Positions 19,225-27,978 of a DNA stretch of 64,000 nucleotides are shown here, in pieces. The stretch's first letter is position 1; every line of letters begins with the position of its first letter. Source of the DNA: Leeuwenhoekiella parthenopeia (GTDB lineage Bacteria > Bacteroidota > Bacteroidia > Flavobacteriales > Flavobacteriaceae). A program made the translations under genes and the position numbers. The notes below the pieces were generated by a model. That model was given only the letters and a program-made list of their open reading frames with translations. It had not been told where the DNA came from and searched no databases. Where the stretch lies: assembly GCF_020782115.1 (NCBI RefSeq), contig NZ_JAJGMW010000020.1:23931-87930 (forward strand), given 5' to 3'.

Positions 19225-19926
19225 GTGCAAAAAGATAAGCTTACAAATAGCATCCGTACACGTGCCCTCATTTTTGATATGGACGGCACGATGTTTAACA
19301 ATATGATGATTCACCATCGCGCCTGGCAAAAAAAACTCAGCGAACTGGGGCTTGAGATGACGCTGGAAGAAGTAAAGCGAGACATTCATGGCGTTAATGA
19401 AGAAATCATCAAACGTTTGTTTGGCGATCGCTTTAATGAAGCAGAGCGCAGGCAAATCGCCTGGGATAAAGAAGCTGCCTATCGCGAAATTTATGCCGAT
19501 AAAATCAAGCTGCTTCCGGGATTACAGGCTTTTTTAGACAAGGCCAAAGAACTAAAAATCCCTATGGGCATAGGTACTGCAGCTCCCGGGGAAAATGCTG
19601 AGTTTGCCATTGAAGCGCTTCAGCTTGAGATCTATTTTAAAACCGTTGTGCACAGCGATATGGTACAACGAGGCAAGCCCGATCCGCAGGTTTTTGAGAT
19701 GGTAAGCGCAGAGCTGGATATTCCGCTTGTGGAAAGCCTGATTTTTGAAGACAGTCCTACCGGTGCTAAGGCTGCTGCAAACGGTGGTTCCAAATCGGTC
19801 ATTCTTACCACCACACACACGCCTGAAGAATTTGAAAGTATTGACCGTATCCAACATTTTATGCAGGATTATGAGCAGGTCGAGCTGGCGGATGCAGGAG
19901 CAGGCTGGTTTGAATTGCGCTTTTAA
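19225..19926 (+). CDS. HAD-family phosphatase, beta-phosphoglucomutase-like
   Basis: 233 residues from GTG at 19225; the frame opens earlier (TTG at 19144), but family length and the position of motif I favour the later start. HAD motifs are all visible: I FDMDGTM (Asp nucleophile), II GTAAPG, III lysine in RGKPDPQVF, IV IFEDSPTGAKAA. The alpha-helical cap follows motif I (HHRAWQKKLSELGLEM), as in beta-phosphoglucomutase and sugar-phosphate phosphatases. Cytosolic. The choice between phosphatase and mutase is not readable. It is divergent from the CHAT fusion gene; the two share an intergenic region of about 235 bp. Confidence 0.88.
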   Translation: MQKDKLTNSIRTRALIFDMDGTMFNNMMIHHRAWQKKLSELGLEMTLEEVKRDIHGVNEEIIKRLFGDRFNEAERRQIAWDKEAAYREIYADKIKLLPGLQAFLDKAKELKIPMGIGTAAPGENAEFAIEALQLEIYFKTVVHSDMVQRGKPDPQVFEMVSAELDIPLVESLIFEDSPTGAKAAANGGSKSVILTTTHTPEEFESIDRIQHFMQDYEQVELADAGAGWFELRF

Positions 19927-20011
19927 ATCTTCCATTCGCTAAAAAAATGCTAAGCCTCTCAAAATTGTTGGCTAAAAACGTATTTTTAACGCTTTAAATT
20001 GAAAAAAACTT

Positions 20012-21064
20012 ATGAAAAAAGTACTCTTGCTGGGCGTTGTACTCAGCTGTATGATGTTTGTAAAATGTGGACCAAAAGTATCCAACACGACTTCTGAGAC
20101 GTCTGAAAAATCTACACCGCTGGCTGATGTGGACCCTATGCCTTTTGCTGAAAGTATTACGGCAGACGAACTGAAAGAAATGCTGTATGTATATGCTTCA
20201 GACGAGTTTGAAGGTCGAAATACCGGCGAACCCGGACAGAAAAAAGCTGCAGAATGGCTTAAGAATTTTTATGTAGAGCATGGCATTCCGTCTGCTCAGG
20301 AAGACAGCTATTTTCAGATTGTACCGGAGAGTTTCTTTCGCGCCGGAAGCGGGATTAAAGCTTCTGAAAACGTAGTTGCCTTTATTGAGGGCAGCACCAA
20401 ACCGGAAGAATACATCGTAATCTCTGCCCACCTGGATCACGTGGGTGTTCGTGAGGATGGCGAAGTTTTCAACGGGGCTGATGATGACGGTTCTGGTACC
20501 GTAGGCGTTTTAGAAATAGCCGAAGCTTTTAAACAAGCCGTTGAAAAAGGATACAGACCACAGCGCTCTATCGTGTTTTTACACGTAACCGGTGAAGAAA
20601 AAGGATTATACGGTTCGCGTTATTACGCCGAAAACCCCATTTTCCCTATCGCAAATACCGTTGCCGACCTTAACATTGATATGATAGGCCGCGTTGATGA
20701 GGCGCATAAAGACAATGAAAATTACATTTACCTGATTGGTTCAGATAAATTGAGTACCGAACTCGATAGCATTTCGACTGCGGTAAACAACAAGTATATG
20801 AACATTAATCTGGATTATACCTATAACGACGAAAATGACCCAAACCGTTTTTACTACCGTTCTGACCATTACAATTTTGCCAAGCAGGGTGTACCCATTA
20901 TCTTTTACTTTAACGGAGTACACGAAGATTACCACCAGGTTACCGATACCCCTGATAAAATCAATTACCCGATGCTCGCCAAGCGTGCGCAACTGGTATT
21001 TTTAACCGCCTGGGAACTTGCAAATCGTGCAGAGCGCATAGTTGTTGACAAAGAAGTTAAATAA
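20012..21064 (+). CDS. M28-family zinc metallopeptidase lipoprotein
   Basis: 350 residues with lipoprotein signal (MMFVKCGPK, lipidated Cys about 20). The M28 co-catalytic zinc site is complete: His in SAHLDHVGV, bridging Asp in NGADDDGSGTVG, catalytic Glu pair in VTGEEKGLYGSRYY, Asp in NIDMIGR, and the last His in the C-terminal HEDYHQVTDTPDKI. It is an aminopeptidase-type enzyme anchored at the outer membrane or periplasm and probably trims imported peptides. Monocistronic; a strong terminator follows at 21088-21121. Confidence 0.93.
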   Translation: MKKVLLLGVVLSCMMFVKCGPKVSNTTSETSEKSTPLADVDPMPFAESITADELKEMLYVYASDEFEGRNTGEPGQKKAAEWLKNFYVEHGIPSAQEDSYFQIVPESFFRAGSGIKASENVVAFIEGSTKPEEYIVISAHLDHVGVREDGEVFNGADDDGSGTVGVLEIAEAFKQAVEKGYRPQRSIVFLHVTGEEKGLYGSRYYAENPIFPIANTVADLNIDMIGRVDEAHKDNENYIYLIGSDKLSTELDSISTAVNNKYMNINLDYTYNDENDPNRFYYRSDHYNFAKQGVPIIFYFNGVHEDYHQVTDTPDKINYPMLAKRAQLVFLTAWELANRAERIVVDKEVK

Positions 21065-21087
21065 CTAGCTTAATTTTTAAGAATTGA

Positions 21088-21121
21088 AGCCCTTAAGCAA
21101 TTTGTTTAAGGGCTTTTTTTA
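21088..21121 (+). terminator. Intrinsic terminator of the M28 peptidase gene
   Basis: Stem AGCCCTTAA (21088-21096) with TTAAGGGCT (21106-21114), 9-base loop, then a run of seven T. Confidence 0.9.
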
Positions 21122-21157
21122 TGAAAATCTGTACATTTAGAATTCAAGACGAAAACC

Positions 21158-21760
21158 GTGAAACACTGGATTGACCCTCAATTAGAACTGGTAAACGAAA
21201 TAGTAAAACTGGTTCCCCTGAGCCCGGAACATCGGGACGACCTGGTAGAAGCCGCGACAGACGGAAAACTGTGGGAGTTGTGGTATACTTCAGTACCTGA
21301 TGCGTCGAAGATTGACGACTACATCAATCTGGCGCTTGATGAACAGTCTAAGGGTTTGGCTAAGCCTTTTACGGTAGTCGACGCCAAAACCGGAAAGATC
21401 ATTGGTTCTACCCGATTTTGTAAACTCCAACCTCAACACCGCAGGCTCGAGATTGGCTATACCTGGTATGCAAAGCGCTATCAGCGCACCAGCGTAAATA
21501 CACACTGTAAATTATTGCTTTTACAATATGCTTTTGAAAATTTGGACTGCATCGCCGTCCAATTTATGACCGACTGGTTTAATCTAAAATCCCGTGAAGC
21601 CATCGCACGCCTGGGTGCAAGGCAAGATGGTATTCTGAGGCATCACCGGCTTAATAAAGACGGAAGCTACCGCGATAGCGTAGTATTTTCAATCACCAAT
21701 ACCGAATGGAGCGGCGTTCAAAAAAATTTGCTGCTAAAACTTCACAGCTATAACCCATAA
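21158..21760 (+). CDS. GNAT-family N-acetyltransferase (RimJ/RimL type)
   Basis: 200 residues, GTG start at 21158. Pattern of the Acetyltransf_3 / RimJ-RimL group: LVPLSPEHRDDL near the start, FTVVDAKTGKIIGSTRF (beta 2-4), LEIGYTWYAKRYQRTSVNTHCKLLLLQYAFE around the acetyl-CoA pyrophosphate loop (here RYQRTS instead of the usual RGxGxG), and FNLKSREAIARLGARQDGILRHH. These transfer acetyl groups to protein N-termini or small amines. It stands alone downstream of a terminator. Three bases after its stop begins a truncated DUF1697 gene, so it may once have been in a longer operon. Confidence 0.87.
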   Translation: MKHWIDPQLELVNEIVKLVPLSPEHRDDLVEAATDGKLWELWYTSVPDASKIDDYINLALDEQSKGLAKPFTVVDAKTGKIIGSTRFCKLQPQHRRLEIGYTWYAKRYQRTSVNTHCKLLLLQYAFENLDCIAVQFMTDWFNLKSREAIARLGARQDGILRHHRLNKDGSYRDSVVFSITNTEWSGVQKNLLLKLHSYNP

Positions 21761-21763
21761 TTC

Positions 21764-21835
21764 ATGTATCAAAGAATAGCCCTGCTTCGCGGAATCAATG
21801 TAGGCGGTCATCGCCTTGGTAATTCAGAATGCTGA
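21764..21835 (+). pseudogene. 5' remnant of a DUF1697 gene, cut off by repeat sequence
   Basis: ATG at 21764 opens MYQRIALLRGINVGGHR, which is the hallmark start of DUF1697 proteins (usual length about 175-180 residues; ALLRGINVGG is their most conserved block). After codon 17 the frame enters LGNSEC and stops, exactly where the AATTCAGAATGCTGAG repeat begins (21821). The rest of the gene is not found in the following 900 bp in any frame. I infer a deletion or insertion with a junction near 21810-21821. Confidence 0.75.
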
Positions 21836-22420
21836 GTTCAGAGTGATGAGTTATTCGTATTTCTAATTTTGTATTTATCAGGACCGGGAGTGATGCGACC
21901 TAAGGAGCATCGTATCGAAGGGTCAACTTACAAGCTCTGGCTTAGATACAAATTTCACTGTGCTACGCTACGCAAAATTCACTCAGCCAGCGCTTTTGTA
22001 ATCCTGAATGCAGAGTGATGAGTAATTCTGTATTTCTAATTTCTGATTTAACAGTCCCCTGAGTGATGCGAGCCTGTGAGCTTCTAATCGAAGGAAAGGG
22101 CTGGGGATGGATGTAATTTTGAATTTTAAAGCTTGAGCAGTGCACCAATCAGATGTGATTTCTCAGTCGCTTGGGCTCCTTCGAAATGACTGCTAACAGC
22201 AAACTGAGACTGCTGACTGATGCTGAATGCGGAGTTCTTTGTTCTCTGTTCTTTGTTCTATGTTCTATGTTCTATGTTCTTTATTCTTGAATTTTGAATT
22301 TTGAATTTTGAACCTTGAATTCAAATAACTGTCCACTGAGACTGCTGACTAATTCAGAATGCTGAGTGATGAGTTAGGAGTTATTTTGTATTTCTAATTT
22401 CGTATTTATCAGGACACTAG
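21821..22420. repeat. Patch of dispersed repeat modules and seven-base tandem repeats
   Basis: No gene. Contains AATTCAGAATGCTGAG twice (21821-21836, 22351-22366); the module at 21881-21926 (GTGATGCGACCTAAGGAGC core, then TATCGAAGGGTCA) that recurs at 58461-58507 and in decayed form at 22055-22100; seven units of GTTCTNT (22234-22282); five units of TTGAATT-like heptamer (22287-22321); and a CCACTGAGACTGCT module (22333-22353) that recurs at 58427-58447. Stops in all frames. Confidence 0.75.
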
Positions 22421-22447
22421 TTACCGCGCAATTGTATCGCGCGGTAA
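22421..22447. repeat. Inverted repeat with 9-bp arms
   Basis: TTACCGCGC (22421-22429) and GCGCGGTAA (22439-22447) with a 9-base loop, at the right edge of the repeat patch. No T-run follows, so it is probably not a terminator. Could be an element end or a protein site. Confidence 0.5.
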
Positions 22448-22524
22448 GCAGCCAAAATTAAATGATCCCCTATCACAGTACGATTGCGGCATGGGGTTCG
22501 TTAATTCGAATATGCTCTTACCCC

Positions 22525-22540
22525 AACTTTAATTAAAGTT
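22525..22540. promoter_or_regulatory. 16-bp perfect palindrome upstream of katG
   Basis: AACTTTAATTAAAGTT is self-complementary over 16 bp, about 155 bp before the katG ATG. Possible binding site for a dimeric regulator of katG; no consensus for a named peroxide regulator can be claimed. The remaining 22541-22696 stretch is the katG leader with no further structure I can support. Confidence 0.35.
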
Positions 22541-22696
22541 TAACGCCCTCTTAAACGCTTCTCCTTCCAAGAACCGATAACTTTAAAAAGACGTAGTCCT
22601 TCTTATCTTTTACAGCTGTAAAGCGGTTTTTTAATCCTTTTGATAGAGAGACTTGAGCGGGCTGCGTAAATTCTATAAACTAAACCAAAAATTGTT

Positions 22697-24991
22697 ATGA
22701 AAGACATTGAGAATCCGCAAGGGCTTAGTGAGTGTCCCTTTCGAGGCACGCGTATTGGCGGCGCATTGGGCACCGCACCTCAAAATGAAGACTGGTGGCC
22801 GCAACGCCTTCCGGTAGATTTACTGCATCAGGAACAGCCCGTAGCAAACCCGCTGCGTGACGAGAATTACAAGGAGGCTTTTAGCAAAATCGACTATGAG
22901 CAACTCAAAAAAGATATAAAAGAATTACTGGTCTCCTCTAAAGACTGGTGGCCGGCCGATTATGGCAACTATGGTCCGCAGATGATTCGTATGGCATGGC
23001 ACTCTGCCGGTACGTATCGTATCGCAGACGGTCGCGGCGGGGCTTCACAGGCGATGCAACGCTTTGCACCTATAGGATCCTGGTGGGATAATGGTAATAT
23101 CGACAAGTCGCGCCGACTCATCTGGCCGATTAAGAAAAAATACGGAGCCGCACTCTCCTGGGCCGATCTTATCGTACTAACCGGTAATTGCGCTCTGGAA
23201 ATTATGGGCTTCCCTACTTTTGGTTTTGGCGGCGGACGTCGTGATGCCTGGGAACCTGATCGCGGTACCTATTGGGGACCGGAATTCTGGGATGGGAAAT
23301 ATATTGACGAAATACCCAAAACCACAGATCATAAAGGCCATCCGGGCGAAATGGTCAATAATAATTTACGCTGGGTAGGTGGTCCTAAAGACGAATACCA
23401 CGATTTAGAAAATCCGCTTGCAGCCACGCATTCCAATTTGATTTATGTAAATCCCGAAGGACCGGGTGGTAATATGGATCCTATAGATTCTGCCCGAAAC
23501 ATTCGCGAGTCATTCAAGCGTATGGCGATGAACGATGAGGAAACCGTGGCGCTTATTGCCGGTGGTCACGCCTTTGGTAAAAGTCACGGAGCCGTACCTG
23601 CAGATAAAATTGGCGCAGCCCCCGAAGCTGCACCGATGCATCAGCAGGGTTTTGGCTGGCATAACCCGGTAGGTTCTGGTAATGCCGAGTTCACCTCTAC
23701 TAATGGAATCGAAGGTTCGTGGACCCCAAATCCTACACAGTGGGACAACGATTACCTCACAAACCTCTTCAAGTTTGAGTGGAAGCAAACCAAGAGTCCG
23801 GCAGGTGCCGGGCAGTGGACTCCTGTAGATCCTGACGCGCCTAAAACGCCGGATGCGCACCTGGATAAACATGAAGATCTGATGATGATGACTTCAGACA
23901 TCGCGCTTAAAATGGACCCCGAGTATCGTAAAGTCTGTGAGAAGTTTATGAATGACTTCGACTACTTTACCGAAGCTTTTTCAAAAGCCTGGTACAAGCT
24001 TACGCACCGCGATATGGGGCCAAAAGACCGCTATCTGGGACCCGAAGTTCCTGAGGAAGATATGATTTGGCAGGATCCCGTTCCGGTAAGAGATTATGAA
24101 CTTATTGATGCTGTGGATATCGCAGCTTTAAAAAAGGTTATTCTTGACAGCGGATTGAGCGTTTCGGCGCTGGTAAACGCTGCCTGGTCTGCTGCTTCGG
24201 TATACCGTCACAGCGATAAGCGTGGTGGAGCCAATGGTGCCCGCATCGCTTTAGATCCACAGAATAACTGGGATCTTAACCGTCCGGCTGAGCTTAATCA
24301 GGTTTTAAATACTCTAAAAGGAATTCAATCTGATTTTGCGAGCAAACTTCCCGGAAACAAGCAGGTTTCGCTAGCCGATCTTGTGGTTTTAGGCGGTTGC
24401 GCTGCAGTAGAAAAAGCGGCTAAAGACGCTGGTTTTGATGTGGAAGTGCCTTTTACTCCCGGTCGTACCGACGCCACGCCGGAGCAAACCGATGTGGAAA
24501 GCTTCGACTGGCTGAAACCGGTATCAGACGGATTTAAAAACTATCATAACGACAAGGTAGGTTATAAGATTCCTGCAGAGCGTATTTTCTTAGATCGTGC
24601 GCATTTGCTCAATCTTTCGGCACCGGAATGGACTGTGCTTACCGGCGGACTTCGCGTTTTGGAACAAAACTTTGATCATTCGAAACACGGAGTGTTTACT
24701 GAACGTCCCGGTCAATTGACCAATGATTTCTTCCAGGTACTCACAAGTATGGATTATGAGTGGAAACCTCAGAACTATGAGGAAACCCTTTTCAACATCA
24801 ACGACCGCGCTACCGGAAGCACCAAATACACCGCGACACGTTGCGACCTGGTTTTTGGTTCTAACGCGCAGCTGCGCAACCTTGCCGAAGTTTATGCCGC
24901 AGACGACGCTCAGGAGCGTTTTGTAAACGACTTTATCAAAGCCTGGGACAAGGTAATGATGCTGGACCGTTACGACGTTAAAGACGAATAA
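22697..24991 (+). CDS. katG: Catalase-peroxidase
   Basis: 764 residues, normal for KatG, with the two tandem peroxidase-like halves. Distal haem side: Arg, Trp and His in [12 protein letters not shown] (about 97-108). Proximal His in [14 protein letters not shown]. The Met-Tyr-Trp crosslink partners are all present: Trp of the distal motif, Tyr in [11 protein letters not shown], and Met in FKRMAMND. No signal peptide, so cytosolic. It breaks down hydrogen peroxide by catalase and peroxidase reactions. Stands alone: repeat patch upstream, terminator downstream. The leader contains a 16-bp palindrome that may bind a regulator. Confidence 0.98.
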   Translation: MKDIENPQGLSECPFRGTRIGGALGTAPQNEDWWPQRLPVDLLHQEQPVANPLRDENYKEAFSKIDYEQLKKDIKELLVSSKDWWPADYGNYGPQMIRMAWHSAGTYRIADGRGGASQAMQRFAPIGSWWDNGNIDKSRRLIWPIKKKYGAALSWADLIVLTGNCALEIMGFPTFGFGGGRRDAWEPDRGTYWGPEFWDGKYIDEIPKTTDHKGHPGEMVNNNLRWVGGPKDEYHDLENPLAATHSNLIYVNPEGPGGNMDPIDSARNIRESFKRMAMNDEETVALIAGGHAFGKSHGAVPADKIGAAPEAAPMHQQGFGWHNPVGSGNAEFTSTNGIEGSWTPNPTQWDNDYLTNLFKFEWKQTKSPAGAGQWTPVDPDAPKTPDAHLDKHEDLMMMTSDIALKMDPEYRKVCEKFMNDFDYFTEAFSKAWYKLTHRDMGPKDRYLGPEVPEEDMIWQDPVPVRDYELIDAVDIAALKKVILDSGLSVSALVNAAWSAASVYRHSDKRGGANGARIALDPQNNWDLNRPAELNQVLNTLKGIQSDFASKLPGNKQVSLADLVVLGGCAAVEKAAKDAGFDVEVPFTPGRTDATPEQTDVESFDWLKPVSDGFKNYHNDKVGYKIPAERIFLDRAHLLNLSAPEWTVLTGGLRVLEQNFDHSKHGVFTERPGQLTNDFFQVLTSMDYEWKPQNYEETLFNINDRATGSTKYTATRCDLVFGSNAQLRNLAEVYAADDAQERFVNDFIKAWDKVMMLDRYDVKDE

Positions 24992-25017
24992 GGCTAAAAG
25001 CCCTTTAATTAAATAAT

Positions 25018-25052
25018 GCCCGATAGCTTTAAAAGCTATCGGGTATTTTTTT
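25018..25052 (+). terminator. Intrinsic terminator of katG
   Basis: CCCGATAGCTTT paired with AAAGCTATCGGG (25019-25043), nearly no loop, followed by TATTTTTTT. Confidence 0.9.
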
Positions 25053-25220
25053 GCTTGATCTCTTGTATAAATTGAAAATAAGGAAAGCCGTAAAATAAGG
25101 CGTTTAATTCGCTATCTTTAAATACAACCTGAATTGCTTTCGATTGTAAGAACTTCTCTTTGAATTATTTTAAAATGCTAACGAAAGACATTAAATCAGA
25201 CCTTAACAAAAACTGAAATT

Positions 25221-25454
25221 ATGAGCGATTACCAAAAACTATTGACCAGTAGCTCCATCATCATTAATAGAGCCGCTTTTCTGTTAGATCAGGAAAATAT
25301 TCAAACGCGTATTAAAGACCACGTAGAATCTGCCCGCCTGGGTGGTTTTGGAGTACCCCAAAATGACGTGGAATTATACGTACCACAATCAGATTTTGAA
25401 AAAGCTCAGGATATTATTGAAAAATCCGATTTAGATGCTGAATATAATGGGTAA
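25221..25454 (+). CDS. Small DUF2007-domain protein
   Basis: 77 residues that are essentially a single DUF2007 domain: LLTSSSIIINRAAFLLDQENIQTRIKDH, the ARLGGFG turn and VELYVPQSDFEKAQDIIEKSD. No membrane segment, unlike the DUF2007 protein encoded at 525-1028, which shares the LGGFG-type turn. Probably a small cytosolic regulator or binding protein; no function is established. It is the first gene of an AT-rich patch that also holds HicAB, but the 100-bp gap and a separate palindromic promoter region suggest independent transcription. Confidence 0.82.
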   Translation: MSDYQKLLTSSSIIINRAAFLLDQENIQTRIKDHVESARLGGFGVPQNDVELYVPQSDFEKAQDIIEKSDLDAEYNG

Positions 25455-25526
25455 CGCTCATCACGTTACGGCAATTAATTATGTGATATAATTCCCCAAG
25501 AAGAATTAATTATTTTCATAACGTTT

Positions 25527-25551
25527 TTGTTATATAACAATTTTGTTATAG
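25527..25551. promoter_or_regulatory. Candidate HicB operator/promoter region
   Basis: TTGTTATATAACAA (25527-25540) is a perfect 14-bp palindrome, and its half-site TTGTTATA is repeated at 25544-25551, ending 9 bases before the hicA ATG. HicB proteins with a C-terminal DNA-binding domain repress their own operon, so this is the expected place for an operator. Confidence 0.55.
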
Positions 25552-25560
25552 TTTTAAATC

Positions 25561-25743
25561 ATGAAATCGAGTTCTTTGATAAAGATGATTGAAAAAGACG
25601 GATGGTATATTGTAAGGACTAAAGGCAGCCATCATCACTTCAAGCATCCTGAGAAAGCAGGATTGGTTACTATACCGCACCCCAGGAAAGATATACCAAA
25701 GGGAACTGTAGAATCAATCCTTAAACAGGCAGGACTAAAATAA
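25561..25743 (+). CDS. hicA: HicA-type toxin (mRNA interferase)
   Basis: 60 residues, normal for HicA. The double-stranded RNA-binding-like fold is readable: SSSLIKMIEKDGWYIVRTKGSHHHFKHP, catalytic His in GSHHHF (about 23-28), then VTIPHPRKDIPKGTVESILKQAGL. HicA cleaves mRNA when freed from HicB. The antitoxin gene follows 57 bp downstream, the usual toxin-first order of hicAB. Base composition is AT-richer than the neighbours, in line with horizontal gain. Confidence 0.92.
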   Translation: MKSSSLIKMIEKDGWYIVRTKGSHHHFKHPEKAGLVTIPHPRKDIPKGTVESILKQAGLK

Positions 25744-25800
25744 ACCTTCCCTTTCTATCATTGAATTAGACATCGGTAAAAGACCATAAACAAGAATATT

Positions 25801-26214
25801 ATGAAAATCCGGCAAATTAAGGTTTACATTGAGAAAGGTGACGACGGAACATACTGGGGAACTACTCAGGAAGAAGTAGGCCTTGTGTCTGCTTTTGGAA
25901 ACACTTTAGCAGAACTTAAGAAAAATTTAAATCAGGCATTTGAAGATCATCTTGAGGTAGGCCGTGAATTAGGTGAAGACTGGGTTGATCACTATAAAAA
26001 TGGCTATGAATTTGAATATAAAGTGGATTTGGAATCGTTTTTTGAACTGATCCCGGAAGTCAAGATTTCAATCATCGCAGAGAAAGCAAAAATCAATAGT
26101 TCATTGCTACGTCAGTATAAGACCGGTAAAGCTTCAGCCTCTGAAGACCAGGTCAAGAAAATTGAAAGAGCTGTTCACGAACTGGGCAAAGAATTACTCT
26201 CGGTAAGTTTTTAA
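25801..26214 (+). CDS. hicB: HicB-type antitoxin with C-terminal DNA-binding domain
   Basis: 137 residues. The N-terminal half is the HicB partial RNase H-like fold (IKVYIEKGDDGTYWGTTQEEVGLVSAFGNTLAELKKNLNQAFEDHLE). The last 55 residues are a helix-turn-helix of XRE-like shape (ISIIAEKAKINSSLLRQYKTGKASASEDQVKKIERAVHELGKELL), expected to bind the palindrome at 25527-25551. It neutralises HicA and represses the operon. The C-terminal VSF ends just before an AT-rich spacer; 26215-26359 holds nothing I can support. Confidence 0.92.
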   Translation: MKIRQIKVYIEKGDDGTYWGTTQEEVGLVSAFGNTLAELKKNLNQAFEDHLEVGRELGEDWVDHYKNGYEFEYKVDLESFFELIPEVKISIIAEKAKINSSLLRQYKTGKASASEDQVKKIERAVHELGKELLSVSF

Positions 26215-26359
26215 ATGATCAATTGAAACTGAGTTTATTACAAAATAGATCAATTACCTAAACCATTCAACCTTAGGTTACCGAGCGATTAAATTGTGTG
26301 GTGGTTAGTTAGAATTACAATCTCAATCCCTTCCATAAAACAAAAACCTATATAGCCAA

Positions 26360-26406
<47 letters not shown>

Positions 26407-26413
26407 GTTATAG

Positions 26414-27583
26414 CTACTGCACCCGAATTTCGTTAATCAGAATATCCTTAAAAAGTAGTTTTAAGCTTTCGCCCGAGTCGTAAACCATTTGTTCGTTTGT
26501 GGGGAAAGGTACCGGCCGGTTGCCCAGAAGTGGCAGCATTTTAGGGTCAATGGCTTCTTTATCACCTGTGTAAGTTGCGTAGATGTGGTTAAAAATAAAG
26601 CCGTCGTTCAGCGGAAATGTGGCCTCCAACTGGTTTGTGTTTAAATCGATCAGGTCTACCTGAGCTGTGATCTGTGTGCTTTTAGACTGCGTAAACTCGT
26701 GAATATCGGCACGCAGGGTTTTAAATTTATCAACCTTGATATCATTACCCAGACTGTCTTTTTTTACGTTTCCGTTTTTGTCTAGCACATAGTCAAAAAC
26801 ATCTTTCACCTTTTTTTCCTGTTTTAAAATACGCTCCTTCACCAGCTCGGGACTAATCTGAATCCCTCTAAAACTAAGGATCAGGTCATAATCGTAAGCC
26901 AGATTTTCGATCTCGCGATTGTGGTATTGCACCCAGGGTCTGTTGAGTTTGTAGGTGTCTATATTCAGCAAATCGTTCTCCAGTCGGGCGGGAATCGCCA
27001 TCTCCGTCTCATTAACCAGCGCCAATCGTACAAACGTGGTGCCTTTGTAGCGTGCATCTTCCAGTAAAGCCGTGGTATTGGCATAACCGGGATTGATTTC
27101 TTCCAGATAAGCGAGGTCGTCGTAGGCCAGACGGGCATCGGCTTTGGTTCCGTTTTCGAGCAGTTGTGTACTTGATTCAATCAGGTGTTTAGAAAGGTCG
27201 TTTTTGATACTGATAATCGCATCCGAATAGTCTGTAAAACTGAATTTCGTGCCCGGTAACGGCAAAATGGGTCGTATACGATCCTGTCTCAGACTCAAAC
27301 CGGTAATCAGGGCATAACGTTCCCGGAGTGTATTGGGATTGTCTTCCTTTTCCAAAAAATCCAAACGGCGTTCATCGCGGTCCACAGCTTTTACAAAAGC
27401 ATCTTTTAATAAAGCGATATAGGGTTCTTTACGTTCCGCCGATTTATTGACACGCAGGTTATCAAGCGTTTGTACAATTACCTGATCGTAATTGCCGCGG
27501 GCAAGGTCTTTTTCAGATTTACGCACGCCGCCACAGGCGCCAAGCAAAAGCGCAGTTACCAGTAATAGGCCAAAATTTTTCAT
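26414..27583 (-). CDS. Predicted lipoprotein, unknown function
   Basis: 389 residues. Lipoprotein signal with LLLGACGGV, lipidated Cys about 17. N-terminal 110 residues are helical and TPR-like (DLARGNYDQVIVQTLDNL, KEPYIALLKDAFVKAVDRDERRLDFL), followed by a mixed alpha/beta region and a C-terminal part with LFKDILINEIRVQ. No catalytic motif recognised. Conserved proteins of this shape exist in Flavobacteriia, but I cannot name a function. It is followed by an AAT microsatellite and has its own short upstream region before a terminator shared with tRNA-His. Confidence 0.75.
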   Translation of the reverse strand: MKNFGLLLVTALLLGACGGVRKSEKDLARGNYDQVIVQTLDNLRVNKSAERKEPYIALLKDAFVKAVDRDERRLDFLEKEDNPNTLRERYALITGLSLRQDRIRPILPLPGTKFSFTDYSDAIISIKNDLSKHLIESSTQLLENGTKADARLAYDDLAYLEEINPGYANTTALLEDARYKGTTFVRLALVNETEMAIPARLENDLLNIDTYKLNRPWVQYHNREIENLAYDYDLILSFRGIQISPELVKERILKQEKKVKDVFDYVLDKNGNVKKDSLGNDIKVDKFKTLRADIHEFTQSKSTQITAQVDLIDLNTNQLEATFPLNDGFIFNHIYATYTGDKEAIDPKMLPLLGNRPVPFPTNEQMVYDSGESLKLLFKDILINEIRVQ

Positions 27584-27699
27584 GAATTGCAGTATTTGGG
27601 AGGCGCCAAAGTACTAAAAAATGTTAACACAAAATGTTTTGAAATACTTCTTGCTGTAGACTATTGCTCGTTTCCATTGAATCAAAATCCTTTAAAACG

Positions 27700-27732
27700 A
27701 AAAAATCCCCACGTTTCCGTGAGGATTTTTCT
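27700..27732 (-). terminator. Terminator downstream of tRNA-His
   Basis: AAAAATCCCCACG at the left pairs with CGTGAGGATTTTT at the right around a TTTC loop, with one mismatch. It sits 6 bases beyond the tRNA 3' end on the minus strand; U-runs on both strands would allow termination either way. Confidence 0.8.
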
Positions 27733-27737
27733 TTCCG

Positions 27738-27811
27738 GGTGGAAGATCGGTCTCGAACCGACGACCTCTTGAACCACAATCAAGCGCTCTAACCAACTGA
27801 GCTACAACCAC
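27738..27811 (-). tRNA. tRNA-His (anticodon GTG)
   Basis: On the minus strand: acceptor start GTGGTTG, T8 A9, D-arm GCTC/GAGC, anticodon arm CTTGA-TTGTGGT-TCAAG with anticodon GTG, T-arm GTCGG-TTCGAGA-CCGAT, discriminator C73. An extra G at 27812 fits the G-1 typical of tRNA-His. CCA is not encoded. Acceptor pairs 5-68 and 6-67 read U-U, which is unusual. A promoter lies about 40 bp upstream and a terminator directly downstream. Confidence 0.93.
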
Positions 27812-27850
27812 CATTTAAAAAGCATATTTCGCTAGCGATTTATGCGGCTG

Positions 27851-27881
27851 CAAATGTAATGCAAATCCATATTATGAGCAA
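27851..27881 (-). promoter_or_regulatory. Bacteroidota-type promoter of tRNA-His
   Basis: Minus strand: TTG at 27881-27879, 20-base spacer, TACATTTG at 27858-27851, matching TAnnTTTG. The -33 box is only a partial TTTG. Confidence 0.55.
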
Positions 27882-27978
27882 TATTTTCTGATAAAAAAAT
27901 AAAAGCTCATTTAACTTTAAGCCAGATCGTCTACTTCCGAGATTGAAACAGGCTCCAATTTCAAACTCGCAATGCGAG

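Noticed and set aside
22525..22540. Attachment site of a mobile element
   Set aside because: No integrase or matching second copy is seen nearby; a regulator site is simpler.
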